Assembly: GCA_024867545.1 (NCBI GenBank)
Contig: JANFNE010000009.1
Coordinates: 780,501-844,500, forward strand
Source: Phytopythium helicoides
Taxonomy: Eukaryota > Oomycota > Peronosporomycetes > Pythiales > Pythiaceae
Reading direction: 5' to 3'
Length of the DNA stretch: 64,000 nucleotides
Under the pieces are notes generated by a model. The model made no database searches. It saw only the letters and a program-made list of their open reading frames with translations, and was not told the DNA's origin. Position numbers and translations under genes: made by a program. Below, piece after piece: positions 48,601 to 61,387 of this stretch. Position 1 is the first letter of the stretch. Each line of letters begins with the position of its first letter.

Positions 48601-51600
48601 GCCAAGTGAGTTAGTTTGACTACGCATTTTACATCAAATGCAGGCTAGGTGGATACGAACGTTTGGCGGCGGTTGTCGCTCTCGCGCAGTAGCTCGATCA
48701 GCATAGCTTCGGGAGAGTTAGGGTCGGTGTGAGGCGTGCCAGGAGACGCAGATGTTCCAGACAGTCTCCCATTGCACTTGACCAGCACACGAAGGACACC
48801 GAGCAACAATCGTTCATCCTCGTCAACAATGCCGTTGGCTTCGAGCTGCGCCAACCGAGACTCAAGGTATTGAAGCACCGAGTCATCGCTAACGCTATCG
48901 GTTAGCGGACCCGGGAACTTCTCCAGCTGGTTCATGAAATCGTCCTTCGGGTGAAGCTGTTCCATACGATACACGCCTACCGGGCCCTTACGCAACTCGC
49001 TGTTATGCTCCATTTGTGACGGACTGTGATGGGAGCATACGCGTTAGATCCATGTAGAAAAATAAGGAATGACAGCGCCAAATACGTACACAGCGGGACG
49101 GGGGCTATTCCGGAAGCTGCTCCCGGCAATGTTCAGCAACAGCTTGCGCTTCGGGAACATGGTTGCAACGTTGCCGCCAAAGCCAAACGCAACTAGACAT
49201 GAGGGAGCGACGCGGCTGGGATCTTTGTACTTGGTACTAGTCTTCACCATGGGCGAGTGAGCGGCCCCAGTAGTCGCTGCAGCCAACGGCGACGCGGACG
49301 CCTTCGCCTTGGATGAAGCACCAGTGTTGAAAGTAGCTCGTCCGTAGGTCCGGCTAACTCCACCAGCATGTGCAGACGGGAACTGATGCACTTGGCCTGG
49401 TTGCTGCTGGAACTGCTGGACATGGGTAGTATGGGTCGAGGCATATCCCTGAGCGAATCTGCCTGCACTTGAATCGAAACTCTGCGACGAAGCAGTGTAC
49501 GCCTGATCCTGAGCCTGTGGCACCTGGTACTGTTGCTGCTCTTGCTGCTGTGGCTGGGGCACCGGTGCTTGCTCGTAATACTGCTGGCTGTGATATTGCT
49601 GCTGCTGGAACTGTTGTTGCTGATCGTGCACACGTCCATAATGCTCCTGCGCATTGTAGCTACTACTTGACTGGCTGGCGAATGAGGCAGCAGGTGCTTG
49701 GGCACTAAACTGCTGTTGTTGTGTTTGCTGTGCATACGCATCGTTTTCGTACCCTCCGCCACTGTAGAAGCCTGCGTCATCGTTGGCAGGTGGGCCTGAC
49801 GCGAAAAAGTCATTGGGCTGACTCGCGCCAAATCCGTCCACTTGTGGTGGCGGTGCTGCAAACAGCGAAGACGATGGTTCCGAGTTGCCGAATGGAGATG
49901 AATCGTCAGCCGGTGCATTACTGTCAAACAGCGATGACGATACCGTTTGTTGCTGCTGATGGTCACCACCCCACTGGGCGGCATGCTCCACAGTCGATTC
50001 AGTGTGCTCGAATTCCTTCTGAGTATCGAAGCTATCTTGAACGTCGGCCTGAGTAGTGTTGGTAGGGAGATCAGCGCTATTTGTCTGGACTGGATAACTC
50101 GAGCTGGTTTCCCCAGGCGGTGGCGACGAAAACGCGTCAGCACCGCTGTCCAACTGCTGTTCGCCGTATGAAAAGTCTTCTGGTACTCCGTGCTCATGCG
50201 AAACATTGGTTTGATGCGAATCGTGCGCATCGAAACTAGTCGCAGATGTGTCTGAAGGCTGTGTGTCAGACGGAGCTTCCTGGCCGTGAGGAGCACTAGC
50301 AAATTCAGACGCGCCATGCGCAAACTCGGTGCTCGGTACAGTATCCACAGAAGAGCCCAATTCTTCGCTTTGTGCGCTTGCGATGTGATGTTGCTCATCA
50401 TAAGAGGATGACGCATCACTGACATCACGTTGAAATACAGGAGGTACAGAAGAGTTGTCACTAGCATTGTCAAACCAGTTGCTCGTCGACGACGCACTAG
50501 ATGTGTTTTGGCCAAAGAATGAGTCCGCTGGTGCAGCTTCACTCTGAGCCTGCTGTGAATCATGTAGCGACACAGACGACGCTGCAAAGAACGACCCTGC
50601 GTCTTCAGACCCATGTTCGAACCCCTGCGCAACCCCGGTACCTTGATGCGCTTGACGTGAGGTCACATAAAAGAACTCATTCGTCTCGTATCCATTGTGA
50701 CCACCGCGAGGAGGTTGCGAGTACGATGACGCTTGCTGCTGTGGTGGTTCTTGGTGCTGGTGATGGACTTGATCAAACGACGTCGAGTGGGTCGACTGTG
50801 TCGAAAACACACTGCTTGCAGACTCCTTTCGAGACAACTCTGGGGCCGCGGTACTTTGCATGTGTGATTGGAAGGAGTGTCCACTGCTGTTGTAGGAATG
50901 ACCAACACCACCATAACTTGTGCTGCTCCCGAAAAGCTCTACAGCACTCTGTCCACTATTCGCTTCAACATTGCTTGGTCCTGACGCAAACATGTTTTCC
51001 GCTGACTGGGCAGGTACCGCTCCACCGAAGGGTGTCTGTGCATGCTGACTGTCAAAATAATTTCCACTGTAATCATTTCCTCCTTGAGATGTGCTGCTTC
51101 CGCCGAAAAAGCTCGACGCTGGCGCAGATCCATAGTTACCATGGTCGTGTGCACTCGCTCCGTGGTAACTGTGCTCTTCGTGATGGACTGTAGATGAACG
51201 AGAAGGCTCGAATACCGTTGAGCCAGCGCTGCTTGCAAAAAGTGAAGCTGCGTCGGCAGAATCACTTTGCTGGCTGGAGCCACCAAACATTTCATGTGCA
51301 GACGCTGAAGAGCTTTGACGCTGAAAAGGGTTGGATCCTGAATGCCCAAGCTGAGAACCACCGTGGTGGTAACCTGGCGTGTCGTAATTACCCCCGAACG
51401 TGTGGCTGCTCGACGCTGCATTGTTTTGAGCATAGCTTCCGAAATGTTCTTGAGACTGGTACGACTGATACGACGTGAAAAAGTACGTTCAGCAACAGGT
51501 TAGCAAATGGAGCATCAATGTATGCGTTGAGACCAAAGCTTACCTGTCCAAACGACCCATTGTTGCTGTATCCAAAGGATGAGGCTTGAGAAGACGCACC

Positions 51601-54600
51601 CCCAAACGCACTGTCGCCACCTGGAGCACTCGAAGATCCGAACAGGTCACTAGCATCAGATGTTGGTAGATCATGCTCAACCACCATTGGCGCTGCAGCA
51701 GGCGGAGTCGGGGCGGTAGGGGCAGCGGCAAAGTTGCCGAATGGGCTAGCACTGGATGTGTCGGATGATCCGAACAAAGACGCAGCGCTCTGGATCTCTC
51801 CGGTTTCTTCAGTGCAAACCACAGGCTCTGACGCAGTGACAGCCTGCTCTGGTGATCGGGACGGCACATCGCTCGCATTGGCTTCACTTGAAAACGAATA
51901 CGAAGTCTGGTTGAAGCCCGACACCTCAGACACAGATCCGAAGAGGCTCGAAGCTGATGGTCCCGCATTGATATCAGCTGACTCAAACTCGTGCGACTCA
52001 TCTTCTCCGTCCATGGAGTCACGCGAGAAAGGATTAGGCGACTCTACGATTGTTTCGGTCACGTAGTGTCCAGTCGATGGCTGGTACTCAGACATGAGAC
52101 CCGTCATTGTGTGAGTCGTCGATTCGCTCAGACTGGTCGTCTCCGACGCATTTCCGTCCGAAAACTGGCCGTCGCTGACATTATCCGAACCACCAAAAGT
52201 AGTTCCAGGTGCCGAAAACTGTCCTTCGCTAACGGAAGGAAAGTCTGTGCCGAATGCTGTGCTCGCGTTCGACGAATCCACAATGCTAGGGGTTTCGGAG
52301 GCTGTACCATCAGAGTAAGCACTTTCACTCACACGCTCGGATCCACCAAAAGTCGCTCCAGCCGAAGAAACACCAAATGAACGAATTGAACTGCCATCCA
52401 TGTCGCGCATGCCAGGCTCCGTCGATGACTGGAAGCCATATGGAGGTAGTCCACGACCCGATACCCCGCTAAAGGAAGAAAAGGACTGCCCACCACCGCT
52501 GAATAGGGAGACTGAGTCGCCTCGATACTCGTCTGCGTTGCCATCTTCATCGCAGGCGTCTTCTGAGTCAAGGGTCTTTCGCGGTGGGTAGACGTGCTCT
52601 GAAGCTACTTGAACCTCTTCGTGAGACTTGTCAGTGTCTTTTTCGTGCACCGCATCCTGTCCCCACGAGATGCTTGACTTGGTGAAGTATTCGCTGTCTC
52701 CATGAGTAACTTCAGTCGTATTCGACGACTGCTCAAGAGTCTCATAACTCTCATCATTACTGCCAACACCGGTTCCTGCGACGGGATGATGCACCGTCTG
52801 AGCATTGGCATGCTCGAAGTGACTGGCTGACTCCGGTTCAAAAGTGGCAACGCTCTGCTCCTCTGCGAACGACACGCCGTGAGTTTGCTGATGGTGGAAA
52901 TGCAACGACGATTCTTCAGCGTAGCTTTCAGTGCTGCCACTTTGCTGGTCCTGTCGAGAGTGGATAGAGTCATTCAACGCCGCATCGCCCGACCACCCTT
53001 GCTGGGCAGCCGATTCATAATAAGAAGCGTCTAAGGAAGAGGTCTCCCCGTAGGTGGGAGCAGAGAAAGATGACTCGTGCAGCGCAGACTCATTTTCCTT
53101 GAGCACGGGCTCCTGCACAAACGAAGACGTGTCTTCCTGGCTTGGAGTGCTTGCTGCGAAATCAGTCGAAGGTGTCACTACCTCATCTAAAACAGGAGGG
53201 TTCTCTGCACTCTGGGGCGCTACTCCACCTTGATTCTGAAGGGGTTCGCGAATTGTTTCATCCCACTCCTCATCAGCATGATCGTCATGATCAAAGAGAT
53301 CATCGTCGCCACCTTCATCCTCCCAGAAATCACCAGCAGCGGCGGCAGCTGTAGGAGTGTCCACGGTGGGTACTTGGAACTCCTCGGCAATGGCCTTTGA
53401 GTACTCCGTCGACACAATTCCATCTGCACGCGATTCTTCGGTCTTACTTTCGGCAAAAGCAGGTACTGCATGGGTCTGGTCTTCCTGTTCAATCGATGAA
53501 TCCGCTCCCTGAGCGGAATTTACTGCAAGCAAACTGGGACGAGAAGGCGACCACGCCTGACCTGCACTGCTCACAGAATAAGAAGTTGAAGTCGATTGGA
53601 AAGTTGTAGACTCCATCGCAATCGAGGGCGTAGAGAACGCAGCTGCGGACGCGCTCGTAAACGCGTTGGCGGAAGTCGCAGTCTGCTCAACGTTGACTGG
53701 AGCAGCAGTTTCCTGCTTGACCTCTTGGTTCGCAGCCGCGGCACTAGCATCCATAGCAAAGTCATCTTCAGCCCACCCGAATTCGTCGTCTTCCTTAGCA
53801 GCACTCTGGACAGCCACTCTCTCTGACTCCTCCATCGGGTTTGAGAGCACTGCCGACGGAGAGTCGCAGCCCCATCCATCGTCTTCAAACTCGTCGGCAT
53901 CCATCGAAAACAGCTGAGCTGGTTTTGGGGTGTGCGAATCCGTCGAAGCGGCTTCAGAGGCTGGTGTCGTGACTGTGGGGACACTGGCACCAGTCCCGGC
54001 CGAGTTGCTAGCATTGATGCTAGTACTGATTGAAGAAGACTCCGTCTGCCAAGCGGAAACACCACCAGAGCCGGATTGCGCCGCTACTCGCGTTGTCACC
54101 GCACTCCCTAAGCTAGCCGTTCGACTGGAAGAAGATGACGTAGTCCCAAAGGCTGAGCTTGTATAAGCAGTTCCAGCGACTGGAGGCGCAGCGGTGCTTG
54201 ACGATAATGACGACGAGGGAGTCAACACGCTAGTGCTGTAGCTAAACCGGCTGTTGCTGGGGGTAGTCGATGGTGTCGAAAGCGTTGGTGGCACGAGCGG
54301 CGTGGCTCTGGGGGCCGGCGGTTGTCCCGTGAACGCAGCTGGCGACTTGAGTGCCGCTGCAGCGGGAGACGTGAGCCCAGAGTTGAACGACGTAGCACGC
54401 CCTCCCACAGCCGGCGACTGCAAGCCCGAGCTAAACGTCGTGGTAGTGCGTGCACCGACTGCCGGAGAGGTCAATCCTGAGTTGAATGACGAGGCTCTCG
54501 CCCCGACCGCTGGGGAGGTCAGCCCCGAGCTGAACGAGGCTCTCGCGCTCACCGCGGGCGACGTGAGCCCAGAGCTGAACGAGGCTCTCGCGCCAACCGC

Positions 54601-55227
54601 GGGCGACGTGAGTCCAGAGCTGAACGTCGTCGTCCTGCCACCGACTGCCGGGGAGGTGAGCCCGGAGCTGAACGACGCGTTGCCAGCTCCAACCGCAGGC
54701 GACGTCAGTCCGGAGCCGAACGAGCTCGAGTGCGAGCCCACCGCGGGGCTGCGCAGGCTGCTGCCGAACATGGAGCCGCTGGCGGCCGCCGCGGGCGAGC
54801 GCCACGTGCTAGCGCCGCCTCCGAGCCCCGCGGACGCTCCCGTCGGCGTCGCGGTCGTGGCGCTGCTAAAGTACCCCGAGCGGTACCCGCCGGCCCCTAA
54901 CGCGCTTGGCAGCCCGCTGCTGGCGTTGCTGGTCGTGCTGGTCGTGGCCGAGCTGGCCGTCGTGCGCATGGTGATGTTGTTCAAGCTGCGGTTGCTGCCG
55001 GCTGTGAAGCTGGCGCCGCGCCGCGCGGGAGCCGCGCTCGCCTCGACGCCCAGCGCCGCGAAGAAGTCGGGCTGCCCGCCCTCGGGCTTCTGTCGCAGCC
55101 GCGTGTCGGCGCTGGCGGGACGCGCGCGCGTGAGCCCCGCGGCCGGCGGCGGCGCGCGCACCTGCGGGGCCAGCGACATGCCGCGCGGCGGCGGGGGCAG
55201 CGGCGGCTGCTGCGCGCTGCCGTCCAT
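45672..55227 (-). CDS. SEC16: Sec16-like COPII scaffold protein of ER exit sites
   Basis: Exons 51544-55227, 49090-51464, 48657-49023 and 45672-48470 keep frame and give about 3,074 residues, larger than the usual 2,000-2,400. The conserved central domain spans exons 2-4 (CLVAFGFGGNVATMFP, GPLTDSVSDDSVLQYLESRL, LLAGDRMAAVEAAMAAHMWAEALLLA). The Sec16 C-terminal helical block follows (ELGDRLWTESNAVAAAHTCYLLAG, EVYEWAQ). The family organises COPII coat assembly by binding Sec13/Sec31 and Sar1. The N-terminal 1,900 residues are disordered, with FGG/FG-like motifs and a tandem SGLTSPAVGAR repeat. The C-terminal third has a Gln/Tyr-rich run. The start at ATG 55227 is the first in frame; an upstream exon is possible. 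Confidence 0.88.
46700..47140 (-). repeat. Glutamine/tyrosine-rich (YDQQQQ-type) array in the Sec16 C-terminal part
   Basis: CTG/CAG-rich DNA encodes short tandem units of Gln with Tyr or Phe and Asp or Gly (QQQYDQQQQYDQ). It is low-complexity and likely length-variable, with the prion-like composition often linked to condensate formation. Confidence 0.8.
54330..54780 (-). repeat. Tandem SGLTSPAVGAR-type repeats in the Sec16 N-terminus
   Basis: About ten imperfect units of 13-17 residues follow the consensus F-x-S-G-L-T-S-P-A-V-G-x-R-x. Each carries a Ser/Thr-Pro site and an Arg. The DNA units are diverged but alignable, so the array is not very recent. The proline-directed sites could be phosphorylated; that is inference. 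Confidence 0.8.
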
Positions 55228-56286
55228 CGGCGCCTGCCGCACTGTCGCCGGTGGCTCGGATTTTCCTGTTTGCGCCGCGCCTCGCTGCCGCGTGTGATGG
55301 AGGCGTTTCCCTCGTGTGGACCACGTAATGGGACGAACCCATGTTGGGGGCGGGCTTCAACGTGGGGGCGTATCCATTTCAGCACTTTCGTTCGCGACTC
55401 ACGGCGTTGTAGTGGGTCGACACGGTTGAAGTGATGCTAGGATGTATCCGCATGCTTTGATGAACGCCGACGAGTCGACGACGTACAACTAGACGCGAAA
55501 GGGCGTAGAGAACCTCGCAATCGAGTTTATATTGCTGATACTGAGGTGGCCGGACATCCTAAAGAGCGAGAAGCATGCCCTAAGCCATTGACAATTAGTT
55601 GGCATACGCAGGATGCCTTAAGACCAGAAGCATGGCGAAAGTGTCGGAGCGGTTTCGATAGGTCGATGCACAGTCACGCAAGCACTCAAAGCTGTGAAGG
55701 TTGTATCGGGTCGCTGCGACGACGACCTAAAGACTTGACTCGATATTCCTAGTTTGCGAGCGCGGCAACGATCAGCCTAGAAAGCTCGATGTTCCTCTCT
55801 AACTCGACCATACCAAGCGCTCTGTATTTATCGCGGATACAAGAGTCGAAGGGGGTCGTTGACAGTGCCAAGTTGATTTAGTTGCCAGGCGGATCAGCGG
55901 AGGACGACAAACTTAGTAAACATGTGACAGACATTTAGCCACACAGCAACGGGATTAGGAAGAGCGATAAGATGAAGGCGACGGAGATTACTTAGGTGAC
56001 GGAGAAGACGTGTGTGGGAGGAAACATGATGTACTGCATGGAGCAAGAAAATCAGCAAACACCCCATCTTTCAGACATCCAACGCATCAGGACCTTCAAT
56101 CCATGAGATAAATACAGACCCGAACCTCCCCAATTCGACGTCGGCAATAAAAATAGTGTGTCCAGCATTGACCATTTTTATTCTTCTCATTCGACGTCAA
56201 CACGAAACAAACATACACGAAAACCAGCACTAGCAGTCAAGTGTCGCTGGCTTCGCGTCGATTTCGCTGTCCCCACACAAATCAAT
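55228..56286. other. Divergent intergenic region, Sec16 and WLGC genes
   Basis: About 1 kb. The first 150 bases are GC-rich Sec16 upstream sequence. The rest is more AT-rich. No gene, tRNA or repeat was recognised. Confidence 0.4.
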
Positions 56287-58729
56287 ATGCTTCGCACAAA
56301 AGCGTCGGAGAGAGAGCGATCACCACCGCAAAATCATCATCGCTTTTTGTGGACAATAGACGGCTACCTCTTTGCTGTGGCACTTGTCGCAACTGGGTGT
56401 CTTGCCTGGACAGTGTGGATCATGCTGCTTACCATCGCCCCCAACAGTACAGTCAATTGGCTGATGAACACCAAGTCGTTTGACGAAGGTTCATTCTGGC
56501 GCTTCATCGATCCTCAGCCGTCTTCACTGTTTCTTGGACTTCTGGGACTCAGCTGTGTTGCGCTCGCATACGTATACATCATCATTCGTGTTACAACTTT
56601 CCGTCATCGCGAGTTTTCTGGTTGGTCGAGATTGTCATCGCTCCAAAGTTTTCAGTCGAGATGTGTGAGCACGATCATGGGCACAGCAAAGGTCGCTGTT
56701 ATTGCAGCACCTTCAAGCAGGCTAATTTCTCAAAGAACAAGAGTGTCACCTACTCAGCATTCAGTTGTGGGGGCGACCACAACATTTGTCGAGGTGGTGA
56801 TGCAAGAACGGGCAATGCTGGTACGTGGCGTAGATGCACCGTTGTTTGTTGCTTTTAGCTCTGACATCCTGGCTTGAAGAACATAGTTCTCAAATTTGTC
56901 GACTTTGGCATTCAGCTCTATCTACTTATTGATATGATGGAGAAAGGGCTGCCAGTCGTGCTCGTCGCCATATTCACATCTGTGATCGTACTCAACGCAA
57001 TTATAGCAGCTGTAGCGGTCGCAGGACTCTCACGACACAGCGGCTTACCAGAGCTTTTGCTCGATACAATGTAAGCCTTTCCCAAATCTTCTAGCTACAC
57101 CGTTCACCTATGACTTACCAGACACGTACAATCGTGATTTTACGCCTACACAGATTCGACATTATGGTTGCAGTCGGCATTCCCATGCTTGGTCTTGTAT
57201 ACTGTACCTCCACATTTCACTTTGATCGGCGACTGCTCGCCATCAACCAAGAAGTGTTCCAGCCAGGATGGTTTGAGACTGGCGCTAGTGTTAATACTGA
57301 CCCGGTGCAGCCTGAAATCATCCGTAGCTTGCTGAACTCTCTGCGAATCTTCTCTGCAGTGAGTGTTTTTGCGCGTGTAGGTACAAACTGCGCGCTTTGC
57401 CGTCGGTTTTATCAACTTGCCGCGTTGGTCAAGGACCCAGTCAAACGAAGTCAACGCATCTATCCGAAGCATCGTCCAACCTCCATAGCCTTCGTAGTGA
57501 TTGCCATGGCCACCATTGTTTTTGTCGAAGAGAGTGTTCGCACATCAAATGTGGCATGCCATCCACACCCTGAATGCGTGCAACATGCAAGAAGGTGGAT
57601 CTTTTTGCGCGGTGATGACGACTTGACACAGTGCCCATGTCTGAAGTTGATCGACGGACAGCCTATAGTCAAATCATACAAAGAGTGGCTCGACTCTCCC
57701 AGTATTTTTGCAACGTCGGGCGACCTGGAGATGGTCAGTTTGTTGAACCGTCGATTGTCGACATTGCCCGAGCTACGAAAATGCAAAAATCTTCGCTACC
57801 TGTACGTAGTGTATGATACCTCCACCTCTCGTGTTTCTAATGATATCTGTATCTTCAATAGAGCACTGGTATACGCAGATACTGAAGCCCTACCTTTTTG
57901 GATGAAGGAGTTTACAAAGCTCGAGTACCTGTGCGTTCTTTACTTACTTGGGTGCATTTAGTCATGAACGCAATCTCATCCGACTCCGTGTTGATTCAGG
58001 CATATCGAAGGAAAATATCGTCTGGACAAACTAAACAAGTTGCCAGATGATATGTTTGAGGATATGTCGTCGCTCACATTCATTCACTTCGGTGTAATCT
58101 CCGTTTCAAGGCTCCCCAAGATGAAGGGTCTCAAGAATCTGAAGTATCTCCTCCTCGCAGTCTTACTCAATTTACAAGAGCTCCCTAGCTTTGATGGCTT
58201 GAGCCGACTTGAAACCATTTTACTGGCGACTACCCCGTTGGTAGATAGCATGCCTGACACTTCGCCTCTCACCAGTCTGAAGTTGATAGTCACGAACGAC
58301 CAAGGTAGATTCTGCTGTAATGGTTTCATCAGCGAGTGCAACTTGACGCACTCCCTGTGCATGGCAAGCGAGGTGTGGAATACTCCCGCAGCAGTGTGTT
58401 TACCGCCTAACCGAACGACGAAGCTACCTACTGCAGGGACTCGCGAAACCTTTGCCAGGTTCCGGGTGACGGTGTGTGCAGATCAGGCTCCCAAGCCTGG
58501 ACAAGTTGAGGCGGGACCAACGCGCGAGACGTCCGATGAGTGCGGAGGAGTCGTTTATCGGCAATGCGTTCCTCCCATCGGAGGCGTTGGCATGTGCTAC
58601 AACTCTCGAATGATGGCGATCGCATGCGGGCAAAATGCTCTGGCACAGGTAATGCGTCGGCGTCAGATCGCGGAAGGTGTCGGCTATCCGTGCGACCCAC
58701 GGTACGAGGCATGGCTCGGGTGTCATTAG
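56287..58729 (+). CDS. Multi-pass membrane protein with LRRs and C-terminal WLGC domain
   Basis: Five exons (56287-56820, 56880-57070, 57154-57801, 57862-57930, 58000-58729) keep frame and give 723 residues. Hydrophobic segments occur at about 25-48 and 75-98 (exon 1), about 185-235 (exon 2), the start of exon 3, and once more near TSIAFVVIAMATIVFV. A cysteine-rich luminal part and about five LRRs follow (LNKLPDDMFEDMSSLTFIHF, LKNLKYLLLAVLLNLQELP). The end is a cysteine-rich block closing with YEAWLGCH. The WLGC end after LRRs and membrane helices is, to my knowledge, characteristic of an oomycete-expanded family of unknown function. A surface or endomembrane location is inferred. Confidence 0.8.
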
Positions 58730-59057
58730 CCTCACCACCGAGTCAATACGTAAGGTGCTCTGATGGCACAACCAATACTCGCCAACAACTCCTCACGACT
58801 TGTTTATGGATCGGATCACGATCGTTGCTTGCTTCAACGTCTTCATGACCACCATCGCCAAGCATGCGGTGCACCACCTTGTCATAATTGATGTATCAAC
58901 TCTCGTGAGTCCCATCCTGGCACGACGTTCCAGCGACACGCGGACGCGCCATTCCCGTCTCGGCGCCTCCTCCTCCGCCGGCCTCGGATCCGCGCGGCTT
59001 GCGACTGCCGCCAGCCTTCGCCCCCTCCGCCCACCGTCTCCGCTTGACCCTCGCAGG

Positions 59058-59946
59058 ATGTCGCCGGTCGAAGTGCAGCGCAAGCTGACGGTGCTCGGGT
59101 ACCCTGGCGTGGGCAAGTCGTCGCTGACCACGTGCTTTGTGGAGAATCGCTTCGTGGAGAACTACGACCCGACTATCGAGAACACGTTCCACAAGACCAT
59201 CCGCTTCCGCAACGCGCACTTTGTCACGGACATCGTCGATACGGCCGGCATGGTGCGCGGGTGATGGTTGTAGTCGCTCTGCTCGCTTGGTGGTCGCTCA
59301 CGGTTGATTGGTTGCTGCGGTGGCCCTCGTGTGCTGCAGGACGAGTACTCCAACTTCTCGCAGGCGGCGTCCGTGGGCGTGCACGGATACGTGCTCGTGT
59401 ACTCGATCGGCTCGCTCACGTCCTTCGAGAAGCTCAAGCTCATCAACGAAAAACTGCTCAACATGCTCGGCTCGCACCCGCCCCGCGTGCTCGTTGGCAG
59501 CATGTCGGACCTCGACAAGAGCAGGTGAGGGAAGCCTTGGAACTGCGAGCGGTGGCAGGGATGCGTTCGCCACGGCCCCGATCTTGGCGGATAGACGTTT
59601 GTGCATTCGACTAACTAGTCTGGTCCGACCATCCCGCGTGTTTGCGAATTCATCAGGCAAGTGTCGGTGGAAGACGGCCAGGCGCTCGCGAGGCAGTGGG
59701 AATGCCCGTTCGTCGAGTGCTCCGCCAAGGACAATGAGAATATTAGTACGTCTGTGTTTTTCCTGTGGTCGAGTGCATGGACACTCGATACCATCGTGGG
59801 ATCCAGAATCTCCGCGATACAACTTTCGCGTGCTAACTGCGTGGTGTCCGTCTGCAGCCGAAGTGTTTACCTATCTAATCAAGGAGATCGAACGCGACTC
59901 GGGGCTGCTGGAGGTCAACGACGAGTCGGGCTGCACGATCCTCTGA
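59058..59946 (+). CDS. Rheb-like small GTPase with altered G-boxes
   Basis: Four exons (59058-59252, 59340-59524, 59657-59745, 59858-59946) give 185 residues, the size of Rheb. The P-loop is GYPGVGKS (14-21) and the switch I effector is YDPTIENTF, the Rheb/Ras type. Switch II is DTAGMDEY, with Met65 at the position of catalytic Gln61 of Ras. The G4 box, normally NKxD, reads SMSD (119-122). G5 is CSAK. The C-terminus CTIL is a CaaX box, and its final Leu favours geranylgeranylation. Rheb proteins activate TORC1 on endomembranes; that role is inferred by similarity. The P-loop Lys is kept, so nucleotide binding is possible, but guanine specificity and hydrolysis look changed. Confidence 0.85.
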
Positions 59947-60343
59947 GCTTTTGTGGTTTCGAAGCCCTTCGACCCTCCCGAATATTCCCACTTCCCCCAC
60001 CAAGGCCATCGCACCCTCCCGTTGTGTCAAGTGTACACTCTTCGTGGTGCACGAGTCGTCTCCGGCGCCTCGCACCGCATGTACCAATGAATACACGCGC
60101 TCGATCCATCGCTTCCGCTTGGAGCTTTATTTTTTTTTACTCCGGAGTTAGGTACCATCGAAAAAGTGCACCCTGACTCCCATGATGACGGCCAGTTCAA
60201 TTCTTCGAATCGTCTCCACCCTCAATTCAACAAATCGCCTCCCATTCAAAGAATTGCCCCTCGGCGGACTAGACCACCACAAAACCCACCGGCCGCCCCC
60301 CTCGCCGCCCGCCATTTCGACCGAAGGTGGCGAGGGAGCCAAC

Positions 60344-61193
60344 ATGATGCGCAAGGTGACGTTCGAGCTCGGCCGCTGCGTGCGGGAGACCGGCCAGGCG
60401 CTGGACCGCCTGGGCCTGCGCGTGCTGGGCGACAACTCGTACAAGGAGAAGTGTGCGTGCGCGCGGACGGCGTCGGCTCCTCTTGAGAACTGACACACGA
60501 CGTGATGCTCGCCTGCAGTCTCGCGCCACCGCCAGATCGTCGCGCTGTACGACAAGCGCCCCAAGATCGCCAGCGACGTGTGGGTGGCGCCCAACGCCAC
60601 CATCGTCGGCGACGTCGAGATCTGCAACGACGCGTCCGTGTTCTACAACGTGGTCATCCGCGGCGACCTCAACCAGGTGCGCATCGGCAACCGCACCAAC
60701 GTGCAGGACCGCACCGTCATCCACACGGCCAGCGCCACGGCGCCCGGCCTCGCCCCCGGCACCTCCATCGGCAACGACGTCACCATCGGACACGGATGCA
60801 CGCTCTACTCGTGCACGATCGAGAACAACGCCATCATCGGCATGGGCGCCATCATCCTCGACGGCGCACTCGTCGAGTCCAACACGATCGTCGCCGCCGG
60901 ATCGGTCGTGCCCCCCGGCCGCCGCATCCCCTCGGGCCAGCTCTGGGCCGGCAACCCCGCCAAGTACGTGCGCGACATCTCGGACGACGAGGTCGCCGAC
61001 ATCACCAAGCAGGCCAAGGACTACGTGGGCGTCGCTGCCACGCACAGCGACGAGTTCCTGCCCTACGGCACGGCCTACCTCGACGTACGTGGCGAGATCT
61101 GTCTGCGTGTTAACTCGTGATGGAAATGGGTTTTGCTGACGTTAACTTCCTGTACAGGCCGAGAAGATCAAGAAGGCCGGCGGCCACTTGTAG
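60344..61193 (+). CDS. Gamma-class carbonic-anhydrase-like protein (mitochondrial complex I type)
   Basis: Three exons (60344-60452, 60519-61084, 61158-61193) give 236 residues. The body is a left-handed beta-helix of hexapeptide repeats (VWVAPNATIVGDVEI, SVFYNVVIRGDLNQVRIG, NNAIIGMGAIILDGAL) and ends with SGQLWAGNPAKYVR, typical of gamma-CA and CAL proteins of mitochondrial complex I. Two of the three zinc histidines are recognisable (TVIHT and TIGHGC). The third position, normally in a [LV]HGC context, reads LYSC, so it is probably a non-catalytic CAL-type subunit. The short basic N-terminus (MMRKVTFELGRCVRETGQAL) could serve as a mitochondrial presequence. The last exon is tiny and lysine-rich. 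Confidence 0.88.
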
Positions 61194-61387
61194 AGATCCG
61201 ACGTCGCGGCTGCCTGGCGGTCGAGCAGCGGACGAAACGCGGTGAGGATGGATCCAAGAGGAGACGAAGCAGGGCGAAGAGGTAACACCTCTGCGAGTCT
61301 CCAGCCCCCTCGCTAAAGTTTGAAATCCAAGAAGAATGATGCAAACGACTCTCTTTTGTGCGTTGTGATGAACACTTTACTTCACTG

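Noticed and set aside
55546..55752. Short ORF between the Sec16 and WLGC genes
   Set aside because: No signal peptide, domain or splice context; the length is within chance expectation.
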